Source of the DNA: Nakamurella panacisegetis | Lineage (GTDB): Bacteria > Actinomycetota > Actinomycetes > Mycobacteriales > Nakamurellaceae | Assembly (NCBI RefSeq): GCF_900104535.1 | Contig: NZ_LT629710.1 | Location: forward strand, 4,251,501-4,315,500 | Direction of reading: 5' to 3' | Length of the DNA stretch: 64,000 nucleotides | In this document: positions 27,118-35,310 of the stretch, piece by piece | Layout of the letters: each line of letters begins with the position of its first letter | Position numbering within the stretch: the first letter of the stretch is position 1 | Made by a program: the position numbers and the translations under genes | The notes under the pieces: generated by a model | Told to the model about the DNA's origin: nothing | Database searches by the model: none | Seen by the model: the letters and a program-made list of their open reading frames with translations, nothing else

Positions 27118-28014
27118 GTGGACCTCGACAAGCTTCGCGCCCTGGTGGAGTTGTCCCGTCGGGGCACGATGGGCGCGGTCGCCGCCGCTACCGGATACGG
27201 CACGTCCGCAGTCAGTCAGCAGCTCGCGGCTCTGGAACGCCAGGTCGGCGTCCCGCTGCTGGAGGCTTCCGGTCGGCGGGTGCGGCTGACACCCGCAGGC
27301 CGTCGGCTGGCCGACCACGGCGTGGGCATCCTGTCCGCTGTGACCGCGGCCGAACTGGACGTGGCCGCGCGCAGCGAGCCGCACGGCCTGGTGCGGGTCG
27401 CCGGGCACACGATGGCACTGCAGCAGCATGTGATCCCGGCGGTCCCTGGGCTGCTCGAAGCCTATCCGGACGTGCAGCTGGAGCTGCAGGAACGGGAACC
27501 GCCCGAGGTCATCGGGCTGCTCGACGACGACCAGATCGATCTCGGGTTCGTCTACGAGTACTCCCTCGTCCCCCGGGTCTGGCGGCACCCGCACACCTTC
27601 ATCCACAGCAGTCCGATGGTGCTCGCCGTGCCCAACGACGCCGACGTGCCCGACCGGATCAGGACGGCAGCCGATCTGGCCGGGTTTCGTGGGACCGGCT
27701 GGATCGCGAACTCCCGCGACACCGCCGACGACGAGCTGACCCAGCGGTTGTGCGCCCTGGGCGGCTGGACCCCCGTCATCCGGCACCGCGCCGACAGTCT
27801 CGACCTGGTCGTGGATCTCGTCCTGGCCGGGCAGGGCGTGAGCGTGATGGTGGCCGACGCGCCGGCCGCCCGGCGGGTCCGAACGGTGCCGCTAGATCTT
27901 GGGTCGGTCGAACGCCGGATGTGGAGCGTCGTGCGCGCCGGGGCGCTGACCTGGCCGGCCACGGCGGCCGTGGTCGACCACATCCTGGCCGTACTCACCC
28001 CTCCCGCGCCGTGA
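27118..28014 (+). CDS. LysR-family transcriptional regulator
   Basis: A 298-residue LysR regulator. The N-terminal winged helix reads VDLDKLRALVELSRRGTMGA, then GYGTSAVSQQLAALERQVGV and LTPAGRRL, the standard LysR DNA-binding domain. The rest is the periplasmic-binding-like effector domain with DLGFVYEYSL and a LVLAGQGVSVMVAD strand. GTG 27118 is the start that gives the normal domain beginning. Divergent from the EamA transporter gene over a 62-base shared promoter region. Confidence 0.92.
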   Translation: MDLDKLRALVELSRRGTMGAVAAATGYGTSAVSQQLAALERQVGVPLLEASGRRVRLTPAGRRLADHGVGILSAVTAAELDVAARSEPHGLVRVAGHTMALQQHVIPAVPGLLEAYPDVQLELQEREPPEVIGLLDDDQIDLGFVYEYSLVPRVWRHPHTFIHSSPMVLAVPNDADVPDRIRTAADLAGFRGTGWIANSRDTADDELTQRLCALGGWTPVIRHRADSLDLVVDLVLAGQGVSVMVADAPAARRVRTVPLDLGSVERRMWSVVRAGALTWPATAAVVDHILAVLTPPAP

Positions 28015-28185
28015 CAAGCGAGCCGAAGCTTCGGCGGGCCCCTGAGATCGTGACCCGTGGTCGACGCGTCACCGGACACTCCCCCGGGCACTCGTACTGC
28101 CGAAGGCTTGACGTCGACAAGGGACGGGCGCACCCTGTTCCCGGGGTGCTCAATCTGCCTAGGACCGTAGGGGCGGGGATTCGGT
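28015..28185. promoter_or_regulatory. Intergenic region before a small secreted protein gene
   Basis: No gene is supported here. The end (28184-28210) contains a near-perfect direct repeat of ATGCATCGGTTCG in which the proposed start codon of the next gene lies. Confidence 0.3.
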
Positions 28186-28470
28186 ATGCATCGGTTCGAT
28201 ATGCATCGGTTCGGCGGGCAGCAGATCGGCCGCACAGCTGCACTTATCGTCGCCATCTGCCTTCTTGGTGGAGCCGAGCCGACGATAGCCGGAGCGACTT
28301 CCACCTCCTCGCCGCCCACGTCACGTCCCTCGGAGCCGGCCTACGCAGGGAGCACCCAACACGACGCGGCGTCCGAACACTGCAACGAGCCACTCGCCGA
28401 TCGGGTGGGTGGCTGGACCTGCTTCGGTGCGAGTATCACAGATACCCCACGATCCTTGCCCGGTCACTGA
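28186..28470 (+). CDS. Small secreted hypothetical protein
   Basis: A 94-residue protein (or 89 from the second Met at 28201). A hydrophobic segment RTAALIVAICLLGGAEPTIA looks like a signal peptide with an Ala-rich cleavage region. The short mature part contains HCNEPLADRVGGWTCFG, with two cysteines that could form a disulphide. The start lies inside a direct repeat (MHRFDMHRF), so either copy could be used. It may be a truncated exported protein; no family is recognised. Confidence 0.42.
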   Translation: MHRFDMHRFGGQQIGRTAALIVAICLLGGAEPTIAGATSTSSPPTSRPSEPAYAGSTQHDAASEHCNEPLADRVGGWTCFGASITDTPRSLPGH

Positions 28471-28562
28471 ATCCGGCCCCTGACAAGCAGCGCCGGAGAA
28501 GCCGGCGGCTGAGTCCAAGTGACGGCGGCGGAACCAAGTCGTTCGCTGCCGTAACCCCGACG

Positions 28563-28889
28563 TCAGTTGCCCTGGTGAGTGGTTGTCGGGGGGTCCGCCT
28601 CCGCGTTGGCGTTGTTGGTGGCTGCGGCGATCGCCGCGGCCCGAGCCCGTCCTGCGGCCAACCCTTTCTCGCCGAAGGCGGCCTTGTACTGCTCCCGAGA
28701 CATGAACCTGAAGGACTTGGCTTCGTCGAGCGTGGGGATGTGTACCGTCGCTCCAGTCTGGTCAGCCGTGCTGGATGGCGTCGATTCCGGCTCGGGTGCG
28801 GCACCGGACGCCGATGACGTGGTCGCCAGGAGCGCCCCCAGGACTACCGTCCCCATGGTCAGGCTGAGTTTCCATGACGATCGGACCAC
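28563..28889 (-). CDS. Small secreted hypothetical protein
   Basis: A 108-residue protein. Residues 1-30 form a signal peptide (SSWKLSLTMGTVVLGALLAT, Ser/Ala cleavage region). The mature part is acidic and Thr/Pro-rich at first, then has EAKSFRFMSREQYKAAFGEK and an Ala-rich helix, ending in NANAEADPPTTT. GTG 28889 is seven bases after GGAGGG, a good start. It is convergent with the small secreted protein gene on the left; the 92 bases between them may hold terminators. Function unknown. Confidence 0.6.
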   Translation of the reverse strand: MVRSSWKLSLTMGTVVLGALLATTSSASGAAPEPESTPSSTADQTGATVHIPTLDEAKSFRFMSREQYKAAFGEKGLAAGRARAAAIAAATNNANAEADPPTTTHQGN

Positions 28890-29153
28890 CTGAAATCCCT
28901 CCCCCGGTCGTGCGCGCCCGACGCGGCGCGTCAGTGCCAGCTTACTGAATCCAGTCAGCCGTAACCACAACGGGTCTGGCCTTGCGAGTGGGGCGTACCG
29001 GAAGAGCGGCTTCGACGAGGGGCCAGCTCGGCGCGCGCAATTCGCGTAACGGTGGCACGCAAGAATCCACCGTACAGACGAAGTTGTGCCGCTCGTCAGG
29101 CGACTCCAGCCGACCGGTCGCCCTCAACAGCCACCCACCGGGCCCATTCGGAG

Positions 29154-29492
29154 TTAGGAAATGATGACCTTCTCCTCGGTGACCATCACAGCGACCGAGT
29201 CGTGGTCGACGAACGTGCGCTCGTCCGGCTGCACCAACTCCTTGTAGTTGGCGGACGAGAAGAAGTTGTTGATGTCTTCCCAACTGTCGAACCAGATCTC
29301 GGTCATCCCGTCGAAAGCGGGGACGGGATAGCCCGGGGCAGGAACGGGGTGTGACACCGCGTACTTCCGGACATACTGCCTAGCCTCCGGAATCGACGTG
29401 AACAATGGGGCGTGGCGCTGTCGGTGATAATCGACAAATTCGTCGTAACTGATGCCGTCGATCCGATTGATCATGTAGGCGAACTTGATCAC
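29154..29492 (-). CDS. EthD-domain protein
   Basis: A 112-residue ferredoxin-like (dimeric alpha-beta barrel) protein of the EthD family. It begins MIKFAYMINRIDGISYDEFV, then DYHRQRHAPLF, with the conserved H..RHAP motif, and has FDGMTEIWFDSWEDINNFF near the middle. EthD proteins occur beside ethyl-tert-butyl-ether-degrading cytochrome P450s and in polyketide loci, but their enzymatic role is often unknown. GTG 29492 is the start. It is isolated, directly left of the IS630 element. Confidence 0.87.
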   Translation of the reverse strand: MIKFAYMINRIDGISYDEFVDYHRQRHAPLFTSIPEARQYVRKYAVSHPVPAPGYPVPAFDGMTEIWFDSWEDINNFFSSANYKELVQPDERTFVDHDSVAVMVTEEKVIIS

Positions 29493-29592
29493 TTCTTCGT
29501 CACGTCCTCTTGGCCGCTGGATGCGGCGTGGTGCGGTCTACGCTAGGTGTTGTCATGGATGTCAGAGGCAAGCGGTTGTGGCCCAGAACGCA

Positions 29593-30657
29593 CTAGTGGT
29601 CTGTGATTGAAGTTGTTTTGCGGATGGCTTTGGTGAGGATCTGGTCGGCTGTTTTGGTCCAGACGAACGGGTGGGCGCGGTCGTTCCAGCCGTTGATGAA
29701 GCCGCGGATCTTGCCGGTGAGTTGGCTGACGGAGGTGAAGGTGCCGCGGTGGATGGCTTGTCGTTCGATGATGCCGAACCACACTTCGACCAGGTTCATC
29801 CAGGATGCGGAGGTGGGGGTGAAGTGGACGTGGATGCGGGGGTTGTCAGCCAGCCAGTCGCGGATTTCGATGCGTTTGTGGGTGGCGTAGTTGTCCATGA
29901 CCAGGTGCAGGTCGGTGTCGGGGTAGGCCTTGGCGACTTGTTTGAGGAACCGCAGGAACTCCTGGTGGCGGTGTCGGGGTTGGCATATTCCGGTGACGGT
30001 GCCGGTGGCGATGTCCAGCGCTGCGAACAGGGTGGTGGTGCCGTGGCGGACGTAGTCGTGGGTGCGTTTGGCCGGCACGAAAGGTCGCATCGGCAGCATC
30101 GGCGCGGTCCGGTCCAGCGCCTGGATCTGCGATTTTTCGTCGACGCAGAGCACCACCGCGTTTTCTGGTGGGGCCAGGTAGAGCCCGACGACGTCGGTGA
30201 CCTTGGCGATCAGTTCCGGGTCGGTGGAGAATTTGAACGTCTCGGACCGCCACGGCTGAACACCGGCCTCGCGCCAGGCCTTGGCGACGGTGCTGTTGCT
30301 GGTCTTCAGATGCTGGGCCAGCAGTCGGGAGGACCAGTGGGTCACCCCGAGCCGCTGCGGCGGCGGCCTCAACGTGGTGGCGATGATCTTCAGCCGGTCC
30401 ACCTGGCGGGGCCGGCCGGAACGTTGCTCGTCGAACAGACCGTCGATCCCGTCCTTGGCATACCGCGCCCGCCACCCGGTCACCGTCGGACGGGAAACCC
30501 CGACCCGCTCGGCGATCTCGGTGTTGGACACGCCGTCAGCGGCCAACAGCACGATCCTGGCCCGCTGCGCCAGACCGGCCCGCACCGACGAGGACCGCAC
30601 CCAGCTCTCCAACTGCTTCCGCTCGCCATCCCGCAACACCAGTGCCGGTATCCGCAT
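29593..30657 (-). CDS. IS630-family transposase
   Basis: A 354-residue DDE transposase. The N-terminal helix-turn-helix reads AQRARIVLLAADGVSNTEIA, then RVGVSRPTVTGWRARY. The catalytic core shows VVLCVDEKSQIQALDR (first Asp), HLVMDNYATHK (second Asp) and HFTPTSASWMNLVEVWF (Glu), the IS630 DDE signature. The frame is intact, so the element is probably active or recent. ATG 30657 was chosen; a TTG 21 bases upstream lies within the right terminal repeat. The TAG stop overlaps the target-site TA at the left end. Confidence 0.95.
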   Translation of the reverse strand: MRIPALVLRDGERKQLESWVRSSSVRAGLAQRARIVLLAADGVSNTEIAERVGVSRPTVTGWRARYAKDGIDGLFDEQRSGRPRQVDRLKIIATTLRPPPQRLGVTHWSSRLLAQHLKTSNSTVAKAWREAGVQPWRSETFKFSTDPELIAKVTDVVGLYLAPPENAVVLCVDEKSQIQALDRTAPMLPMRPFVPAKRTHDYVRHGTTTLFAALDIATGTVTGICQPRHRHQEFLRFLKQVAKAYPDTDLHLVMDNYATHKRIEIRDWLADNPRIHVHFTPTSASWMNLVEVWFGIIERQAIHRGTFTSVSQLTGKIRGFINGWNDRAHPFVWTKTADQILTKAIRKTTSITDH

Positions 30658-30706
30658 GACCAATTGTCCCAAAAACAACCGCCAAACTACTTACGCTACA
30701 CCGCAC
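29596..30706. mobile_element. IS630-family insertion sequence with TA target duplication
   Basis: A 1111-base element. Its ends are imperfect inverted repeats of about 28 bases: the left starts GTGGTCTGTG at 29596 and the right, read inward from 30706, starts GTGCGGTGTA; 18 of 28 positions match, including GTTT.GCGG at the inner edge. Both ends are flanked by TA (29594-29595 and 30707-30708), the target duplication of IS630/mariner elements. It has inserted just before the MerR gene. Confidence 0.85.
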
Positions 30707-30717
30707 TAGGGGCTTGG

Positions 30718-31098
30718 ATGAGGATCGGTGAGTTGTCCGCCCGGACCGGGGTGAGCCAGCGCTCGCTGCGCTACTACGAGCAACAGGGTCTGCTGAGCAG
30801 CAGGCGGGCCGCCAGCGGACAGCGCCACTTCGAGGATGCGCACGTCATCCGGGTGCATCTCATCCAGGAGTTCCTGGCAGCGGGCTTGTGCACCCGCACG
30901 ATCGCCGGCATGGTTCCGTGTCTGGTGACCCCGAGCGTCAACGAGGCTCACCGCTCACTGGCGATCATGACCCGGGAGCAGGCCCGCATCGCCTCAGCCA
31001 TCGGCGCCCTCACCGCTGCGCTTCGCGCGCTCGATCACATGATCGACGTCAATCGGGCCTACTTGGTCGGGCACGAAGGCCAACCACGTCGGCCGTGA
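30718..31098 (+). CDS. MerR-family regulator
   Basis: A 126-residue MerR protein. The N-terminus MRIGELSARTGVSQRSLRYY followed by EQQGLLSSRRAASG is the winged-helix DNA-binding domain. A helical dimerisation region follows (VIRVHLIQEFLAAGLCTRTI, then LTAALRALDHMIDVNRAY). No cysteine-rich metal-binding C-terminus is seen, so the ligand is unknown. The IS630 element ends nine bases before ATG 30718 (TA duplication in between), so the native promoter and upstream leader are displaced; GGGGC next to the insertion may serve as a ribosome binding site. Confidence 0.9.
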   Translation: MRIGELSARTGVSQRSLRYYEQQGLLSSRRAASGQRHFEDAHVIRVHLIQEFLAAGLCTRTIAGMVPCLVTPSVNEAHRSLAIMTREQARIASAIGALTAALRALDHMIDVNRAYLVGHEGQPRRP

Positions 31099-31707
31099 CG
31101 GCGGCATTTCTCATCTCCGAGGACACCCGGGCCACGCAAGCGGAACCATCACCGTCACGCCGAACCGCCAATTCCATCGACACCACCGCCGACGTAGCAC
31201 CAACGGGCTGCACGCCGACCGTCCCCGACAGGTAGGCGCGGAGCCCCGCGCCCCGGTCGGGCGCGGTCAGAGCGGCCGGATCGTCAGGCGTGGCGGACCC
31301 GTTCGAAGAGCGGTCATGCATTCTGCAAGGCGGTCGTGTCGAGCACGAACGATAGCGCACGTCATTCCGCGCCAGCCGATCCAGAGCCAAAGGAGCAACT
31401 CGATAGGGTGCAATTGGCGTATCTATAGGTGCCGACAACCTATAGGCATCAATGCTGCTGACCGAACAGCGCCCACTACCCTGAGTGTGCATGGCGTGTG
31501 GCGCCCACTCCTCCGGGTGACCGCTCGTTGGTCGTTGAATCAAGAGGGAACGATTGGTCGCACAGGCTGTCACATTCTCGTGATCGATTGAGCCCAGGAT
31601 CATCCGCGACCTTTGGACATACCTCCGACATGGTGCGACCATGATCGCCCGGGTCAGCTGGAACCGTCGGATCTGAGAATGCCCGGCCACCAACTTTGGA
31701 GCAGCCA
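31099..31707. other. 600-base region without a supported gene
   Basis: Nothing recognisable was found. A minus-strand open frame (31049-31708) lacks a protein-like pattern and a plausible start. The stretch from about 31340 to 31600 is less GC-rich than its flanks, as expected for promoter DNA or old foreign sequence ahead of the SipW-type operon. Confidence 0.45.
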
Positions 31708-32310
31708 ATGGCCGCCATCACGTCCCATCGCTCACGGCGACTTCGTGCGCTCCTGGCCGGAGGGTTGGTACTCGGACTCGGTGCCATCGTGACGCTCGCG
31801 GCCTGGAACGACTCCGAGTTCGCCACTGGCACCTTCGCTGCCGGGTCATTCAATCTCCAGGGCAGTTCCACCGACGGCGTCTCCTTCGCCGATCACGCGA
31901 GTGCCCCCGGGGCGGCGTTGGGTTTTGTGGTCAATCCGGCCAATCTTGCTCCGGCCGATTCGACTTACGCACCGTTTGCCGTCCGGCTGGCCGGCAATAC
32001 CAGCAGCCCGGCGGTGGTCACGGTCACCGCCGGCGGAAGCGGCGGCTCACTGACCGGACTTACCTATCGTCTCATCGAGTCCGCGACCTGGGGTTGCTCG
32101 GCCGCGACCACGGGCACCGATCTCGTGCCGGCCGCGACCGTTCTGGGCACCGTCCCAGGATCCGTGACATTCGGGCTGACCACCGGAAGCCCGGTCTCCG
32201 CGCCCGGCGCACCCGTGTTCCTCTGTTTCGTCGTGACGGCCGATTCGGGACTGGTTCAGGGACAGACAGGCACAGCGACCTGGGAGTTCACCGCGGTTTC
32301 CCAGCCGTAG
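31708..32310 (+). CDS. SipW-dependent exported protein (alternate signal family)
   Basis: A 200-residue exported protein. The N-terminus RRLRALLAGGLVLGLGAIVT followed by LAAWNDSEFATGTFAAGSF is the SipW-type signal: Arg-rich start, hydrophobic core and an A.W.DSEF.TG.F motif after the core, as in TasA and actinobacterial alternate-signal proteins. The mature part is beta-rich with two cysteines (TWGC and FLCF) near the end. It is the first gene of a five-gene cluster with its own ER-type signal peptidase. GGAG lies seven bases before ATG 31708. Likely a surface or fibre-forming protein (inference). Confidence 0.8.
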   Translation: MAAITSHRSRRLRALLAGGLVLGLGAIVTLAAWNDSEFATGTFAAGSFNLQGSSTDGVSFADHASAPGAALGFVVNPANLAPADSTYAPFAVRLAGNTSSPAVVTVTAGGSGGSLTGLTYRLIESATWGCSAATTGTDLVPAATVLGTVPGSVTFGLTTGSPVSAPGAPVFLCFVVTADSGLVQGQTGTATWEFTAVSQP

Positions 32311-32321
32311 GTCGTGGCGAA

Positions 32322-32933
32322 ATGGCACAGCATCTCCGCATCGCCCGAGGGCACCGCTGGCGACTGATCCGCGCGCTGCTGGCCGGCGGCCTCGTGCTCG
32401 GCATCGGCACCGCGACGACCCTCGCTTCATGGACGGACAACGAGTACGTCAGTGGCGCTTTCACGACCAGCTCGTTCGACATCCAATCGTCGCTGGACGG
32501 CAGTGTCTGGGCGGACCATGGGACCTCCGGCGCCGCCGCCTCCATGACCTTCAACGGCAGCGGGATGTCCCCCACGGCGGTTCGCTACGCCCCGCTGTAC
32601 GTCAGGACGAAACCCGGATCGGTCAGCGGAACCCTTGCGCTTCAGGGCGGCACATCCAACAACACCGCCCTGGCGGCCGGACTCCAGTACCGGGTTGTCA
32701 CGTTCACCGGGACGTGCGCGGCCGCATCGTTCACCGGCACGCCGACCTTTGTCGTCGGGTCCTCGAGCGCATCGGCCACCATCGGTACCGCGGGGTCGAC
32801 AACGCCGGTCACCGCGAACGGTGCGTCGAATTCGCAGTTGTGCTTCGAGGTCTCCATGCTGGCCAGCGCCGACAACACGCTGCAGGGACAAGCCATCACG
32901 ATCATCTGGCAACTCATTGCCACTTCGAGCTGA
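32322..32933 (+). CDS. SipW-dependent exported protein, paralogue of the preceding gene
   Basis: A 203-residue paralogue. The signal reads RWRLIRALLAGGLVLGIGTA then LASWTDNEYVSGAFTTSSF, the same A.W.D.E...G.F pattern. The mature domain again carries a cysteine pair (FTGTCAAAS, SQLCFEVS) and has the same beta-rich layout. The two genes are eleven bases apart and probably arose by tandem duplication. ATG 32322 is the start; the ribosome binding site is weak, so translation may be coupled to the first gene. Confidence 0.8.
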   Translation: MAQHLRIARGHRWRLIRALLAGGLVLGIGTATTLASWTDNEYVSGAFTTSSFDIQSSLDGSVWADHGTSGAAASMTFNGSGMSPTAVRYAPLYVRTKPGSVSGTLALQGGTSNNTALAAGLQYRVVTFTGTCAAASFTGTPTFVVGSSSASATIGTAGSTTPVTANGASNSQLCFEVSMLASADNTLQGQAITIIWQLIATSS

Positions 32934-32940
32934 TTCGACC

Positions 32941-33516
32941 GTGACCACACTCGAGGTCGAGGACGTCGGTCCCCACGCCGATCCGCCACGACGACGGAGT
33001 CGGGTCGGCTCTGTCGTCCGCAACACCCTGCTGAACCTCGCCGCGGGTGGCGGCGTGTTGTGCATCGTGCTGGTCATACTCGCGGCAACATTCCACATCA
33101 GCCTCATTCTGTTCAAGACGGGATCGATGTCCCCGGCCATTCCGGCCGGATCGGTGGCGTTGGTCAGGCAGATTCCAGCGGCCCAGGTCGAGATCGGCGA
33201 TGTCGTCACCGTGGACCGCCCGGGGAGGCTTCCCATCACCCACCGGGTCATCGCCATCAAACCGGCGACCGATGGTCAGGTCTGGCTGACCTTGCGCGGT
33301 GATGCAAACCCGGCACCGGATGCGGCGCCATACCTCGTTTCCACGGTCCGCCGGGTGCTGACATCCGCTGCCGGTTTGGCGCCGGTCATCGTTGCGGTCT
33401 CCGAACGCTGGGTGATGGTGGCCGTCACACTGACGATCAGCGCTCTCGTCACCTGGGCCTTCTGGCCGCGCGACGGGTCAGGTCGCGCCCGACGCGCCAA
33501 GCATCGGGCGTCATGA
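32941..33516 (+). CDS. sipW: ER/archaeal-type signal peptidase I (SipW-like)
   Basis: A 191-residue membrane protease that should cleave the SipW-type signals of its neighbours. One transmembrane helix covers residues ~35-58, then GSMSPAI with catalytic Ser62, HRVIAI with His101 in place of the bacterial general-base Lys, and LRGDANPAPD with Asp121. Ser-His-Asp chemistry is the mark of ER/archaeal and SipW-type signal peptidases. A second hydrophobic helix closes the protein (residues ~157-175). GTG 32941 lies seven bases after the preceding stop, and the next gene overlaps by four bases, so it is clearly in an operon. Confidence 0.88.
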   Translation: MTTLEVEDVGPHADPPRRRSRVGSVVRNTLLNLAAGGGVLCIVLVILAATFHISLILFKTGSMSPAIPAGSVALVRQIPAAQVEIGDVVTVDRPGRLPITHRVIAIKPATDGQVWLTLRGDANPAPDAAPYLVSTVRRVLTSAAGLAPVIVAVSERWVMVAVTLTISALVTWAFWPRDGSGRARRAKHRAS

Positions 33517-34151
33517 CGATCCTGCCGGTGGCCCTGGTGGCCCTCGCTCTGTTCGGGTCATTCGCCGGGCCGCAGACGCCGCCCGTCGATCCTGGGTTGG
33601 ACGTCTCCGACCGGATGCCGGGAGTCGTCCATGTGCTCGGTCCGGGCCAGACCGCGCAGTGGCCGATCGGCGTGACGACCAGCGCCGTCAGGCTCGAGTC
33701 GTTGTCCGTGAGGGTGACAACACCGAGCGGTCAGGACTCACGACTGAACGGATCCCTGTCGTTCTCCGTTCGGGGCTGTACATCACGCTGGCTGGGCGCC
33801 AACTGTCCGGCGATCGCCATCGATGTCGCTCCGACGATGACTGCGGTCGCCTGGCACAACCACCAGGCTGAGATCCAGCTTCCGGACGGAACGGTTCCAC
33901 GGGACGTCGAACTTCTGCTGGCGGTCAGCCTGGCCGCGGATGCGACCAACGCGGTGCGCGGCGAGCGCGGCCAGGTGGTCATCGAGGTCAGCGCCCTTGG
34001 CGAACCGGTCGACGGGCACGTCGGTCCGGGCAACTGGCTGCCGTCCACCGGCCTTGCTCTGTATCCACCAGTTCTGGTCGCCTGCGCGGCCATTGCGGCC
34101 GGCTTGGCGTTGGCCGCGATGGGCAAGCGGTGGGCGGAGTCCCGACGATGA
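33513..34151 (+). CDS. LPSTG sortase-anchored exported protein
   Basis: A 212-residue exported protein. Residues 1-20 are a hydrophobic signal without the SipW motif. A beta-rich domain with two cysteines (GCTSRWLGANC) follows. The C-terminus is NWLPSTG (LPSTG at 176-180), a hydrophobic helix and KRWAESRR, a classical sortase signal. It would be covalently wall-bound and could anchor the SipW-processed proteins (inference). It overlaps both neighbours by four bases (ATGA). Confidence 0.75.
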   Translation: MTILPVALVALALFGSFAGPQTPPVDPGLDVSDRMPGVVHVLGPGQTAQWPIGVTTSAVRLESLSVRVTTPSGQDSRLNGSLSFSVRGCTSRWLGANCPAIAIDVAPTMTAVAWHNHQAEIQLPDGTVPRDVELLLAVSLAADATNAVRGERGQVVIEVSALGEPVDGHVGPGNWLPSTGLALYPPVLVACAAIAAGLALAAMGKRWAESRR

Positions 34152-34663
34152 GGTTTCACCGTCGTCGAATCGCCATTGCCGGTGCGGGCCTGACGTTGCT
34201 GCTGACGAGCCTGCCCTCGGCCACGTCAGCGACGTCGGCGAGTTGGAACGACAACGAGTTCGGCGCCGGCGCCTTCAGCGCCAAGACCATTCCTCCACCG
34301 ACGATCTCGGCCTGTGTGCTGCAGTCGGGGTTGCTGGGTGCGAACCCCGTTGTCACCATCACCTGGCAGCTTCCGATCGGCGCGGGTTACTCCCTCACCA
34401 ACATTCACTACTACACGAATGGCGGGTCGGGACTCACCGAGATCCTGGCCGGGAACCCCGGTTTGACGACCACCGGCCCGTCCGGCGGCAACTACACGAC
34501 GGCCTTCTCGTCCGGCCTGCTCAGCGGCCTGCTCGGCAGCTCGTACATCATCGGTCTGAGGTCCGCCGAGAACGGATGGTCGTCCACCCTCTCGTCATGG
34601 ACGGCCGCCATGGGCCTGCTGGGTGCGAACCCCACCTGTACGGCCAACCCACAGACACCGTGA
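34148..34663 (+). CDS. SipW-dependent exported protein
   Basis: A 171-residue exported protein. The signal has RRRIAIAGAGLTLLL followed by TSASWNDNEFGAGAFSAK, the S.W.DNEF..G.F SipW box. The mature domain contains two GLLGANP repeats (about residues 60 and 157) and a central GSGLTEILAGNPGLTTTGPS segment; the short length and two cysteines resemble a fibronectin-like or TasA-like beta domain. It overlaps the anchor gene by four bases and closes the operon. Confidence 0.75.
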   Translation: MRFHRRRIAIAGAGLTLLLTSLPSATSATSASWNDNEFGAGAFSAKTIPPPTISACVLQSGLLGANPVVTITWQLPIGAGYSLTNIHYYTNGGSGLTEILAGNPGLTTTGPSGGNYTTAFSSGLLSGLLGSSYIIGLRSAENGWSSTLSSWTAAMGLLGANPTCTANPQTP

Positions 34664-34924
34664 CGGTGCGCGGCCGCCGTGTACCGCCGGATGGACCAGT
34701 TCGGCCGGCCGATTCTCGCACCCGCTCTGATGGGCCGCGCCACGGCGTGACGGCCGGTCACGCCTCGGATGCGACGAAATCTGCTGCGCGTGCGCGTGTC
34801 TCGTGAGACCGAACATCGTGCAGCCATGAACGCGCCGGTCGTTGCGCAAATGCGGGTCAGCGCTCCGTCGGCCTGACCTTCGTGCGCGGGCCGGGAAACC
34901 GATGGGCACCGGGCTCGGCGACGC

Positions 34925-35263
34925 TCAAGAAGTCTCCGGCAACCGGATGCTCAGTGACGCGATGTGCCCGCTGTCGTCGAAGTGGAATCGGTAGGCCAGG
35001 ACAACCGGGCTCCCGGGGAAGTCGCCGCTGATCCGGGCGTGTGCGATCTGGCCGTTGCCGGTGCCGTCGACCGAGGTGTCGAGCACCTCGGAGCGGACCG
35101 ACGGGGTGCCGCTCCGCCACGTGCGGATGGCGTCCACGCCACGATGCTGATGTGCCTCGTCCTCGACGACAGCGTCTTCGGCGAACAAGGCCAGGTAGGT
35201 GTCCAGGTCGGGTCCGGAGGCGCGGGTGAAGTAGGTGGCGATCTGGTCTACGTGCGGTGTCAT
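34925..35263 (-). CDS. SnoaL-like/NTF2-fold protein
   Basis: A 112-residue protein of the NTF2-like fold: ATYFTRASGPDLDTYLALFA, then EDAVVEDEAHQHRGVDAIRT and AYRFHFDDSGHIASLSIRL, the usual helix and curved sheet of SnoaL-type proteins. Many are small-molecule binders or cyclases; no catalytic residues can be assigned. Start ATG 35263 gives the normal family length. It is divergent from the MerR/GyrI regulator gene, 47 bases away. Confidence 0.8.
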   Translation of the reverse strand: MTPHVDQIATYFTRASGPDLDTYLALFAEDAVVEDEAHQHRGVDAIRTWRSGTPSVRSEVLDTSVDGTGNGQIAHARISGDFPGSPVVLAYRFHFDDSGHIASLSIRLPETS

Positions 35264-35310
35264 GATGTCGATGCTGATGTCTCCCCCGGGGGAGGGCCAA
35301 CACTGGTGTC

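Noticed and set aside
31049..31708. A 219-codon minus-strand open frame before the SipW operon
   Set aside because: Composition rich in Arg/Ser/Pro, no motifs or ribosome binding site, and it overlaps the end of the MerR gene.
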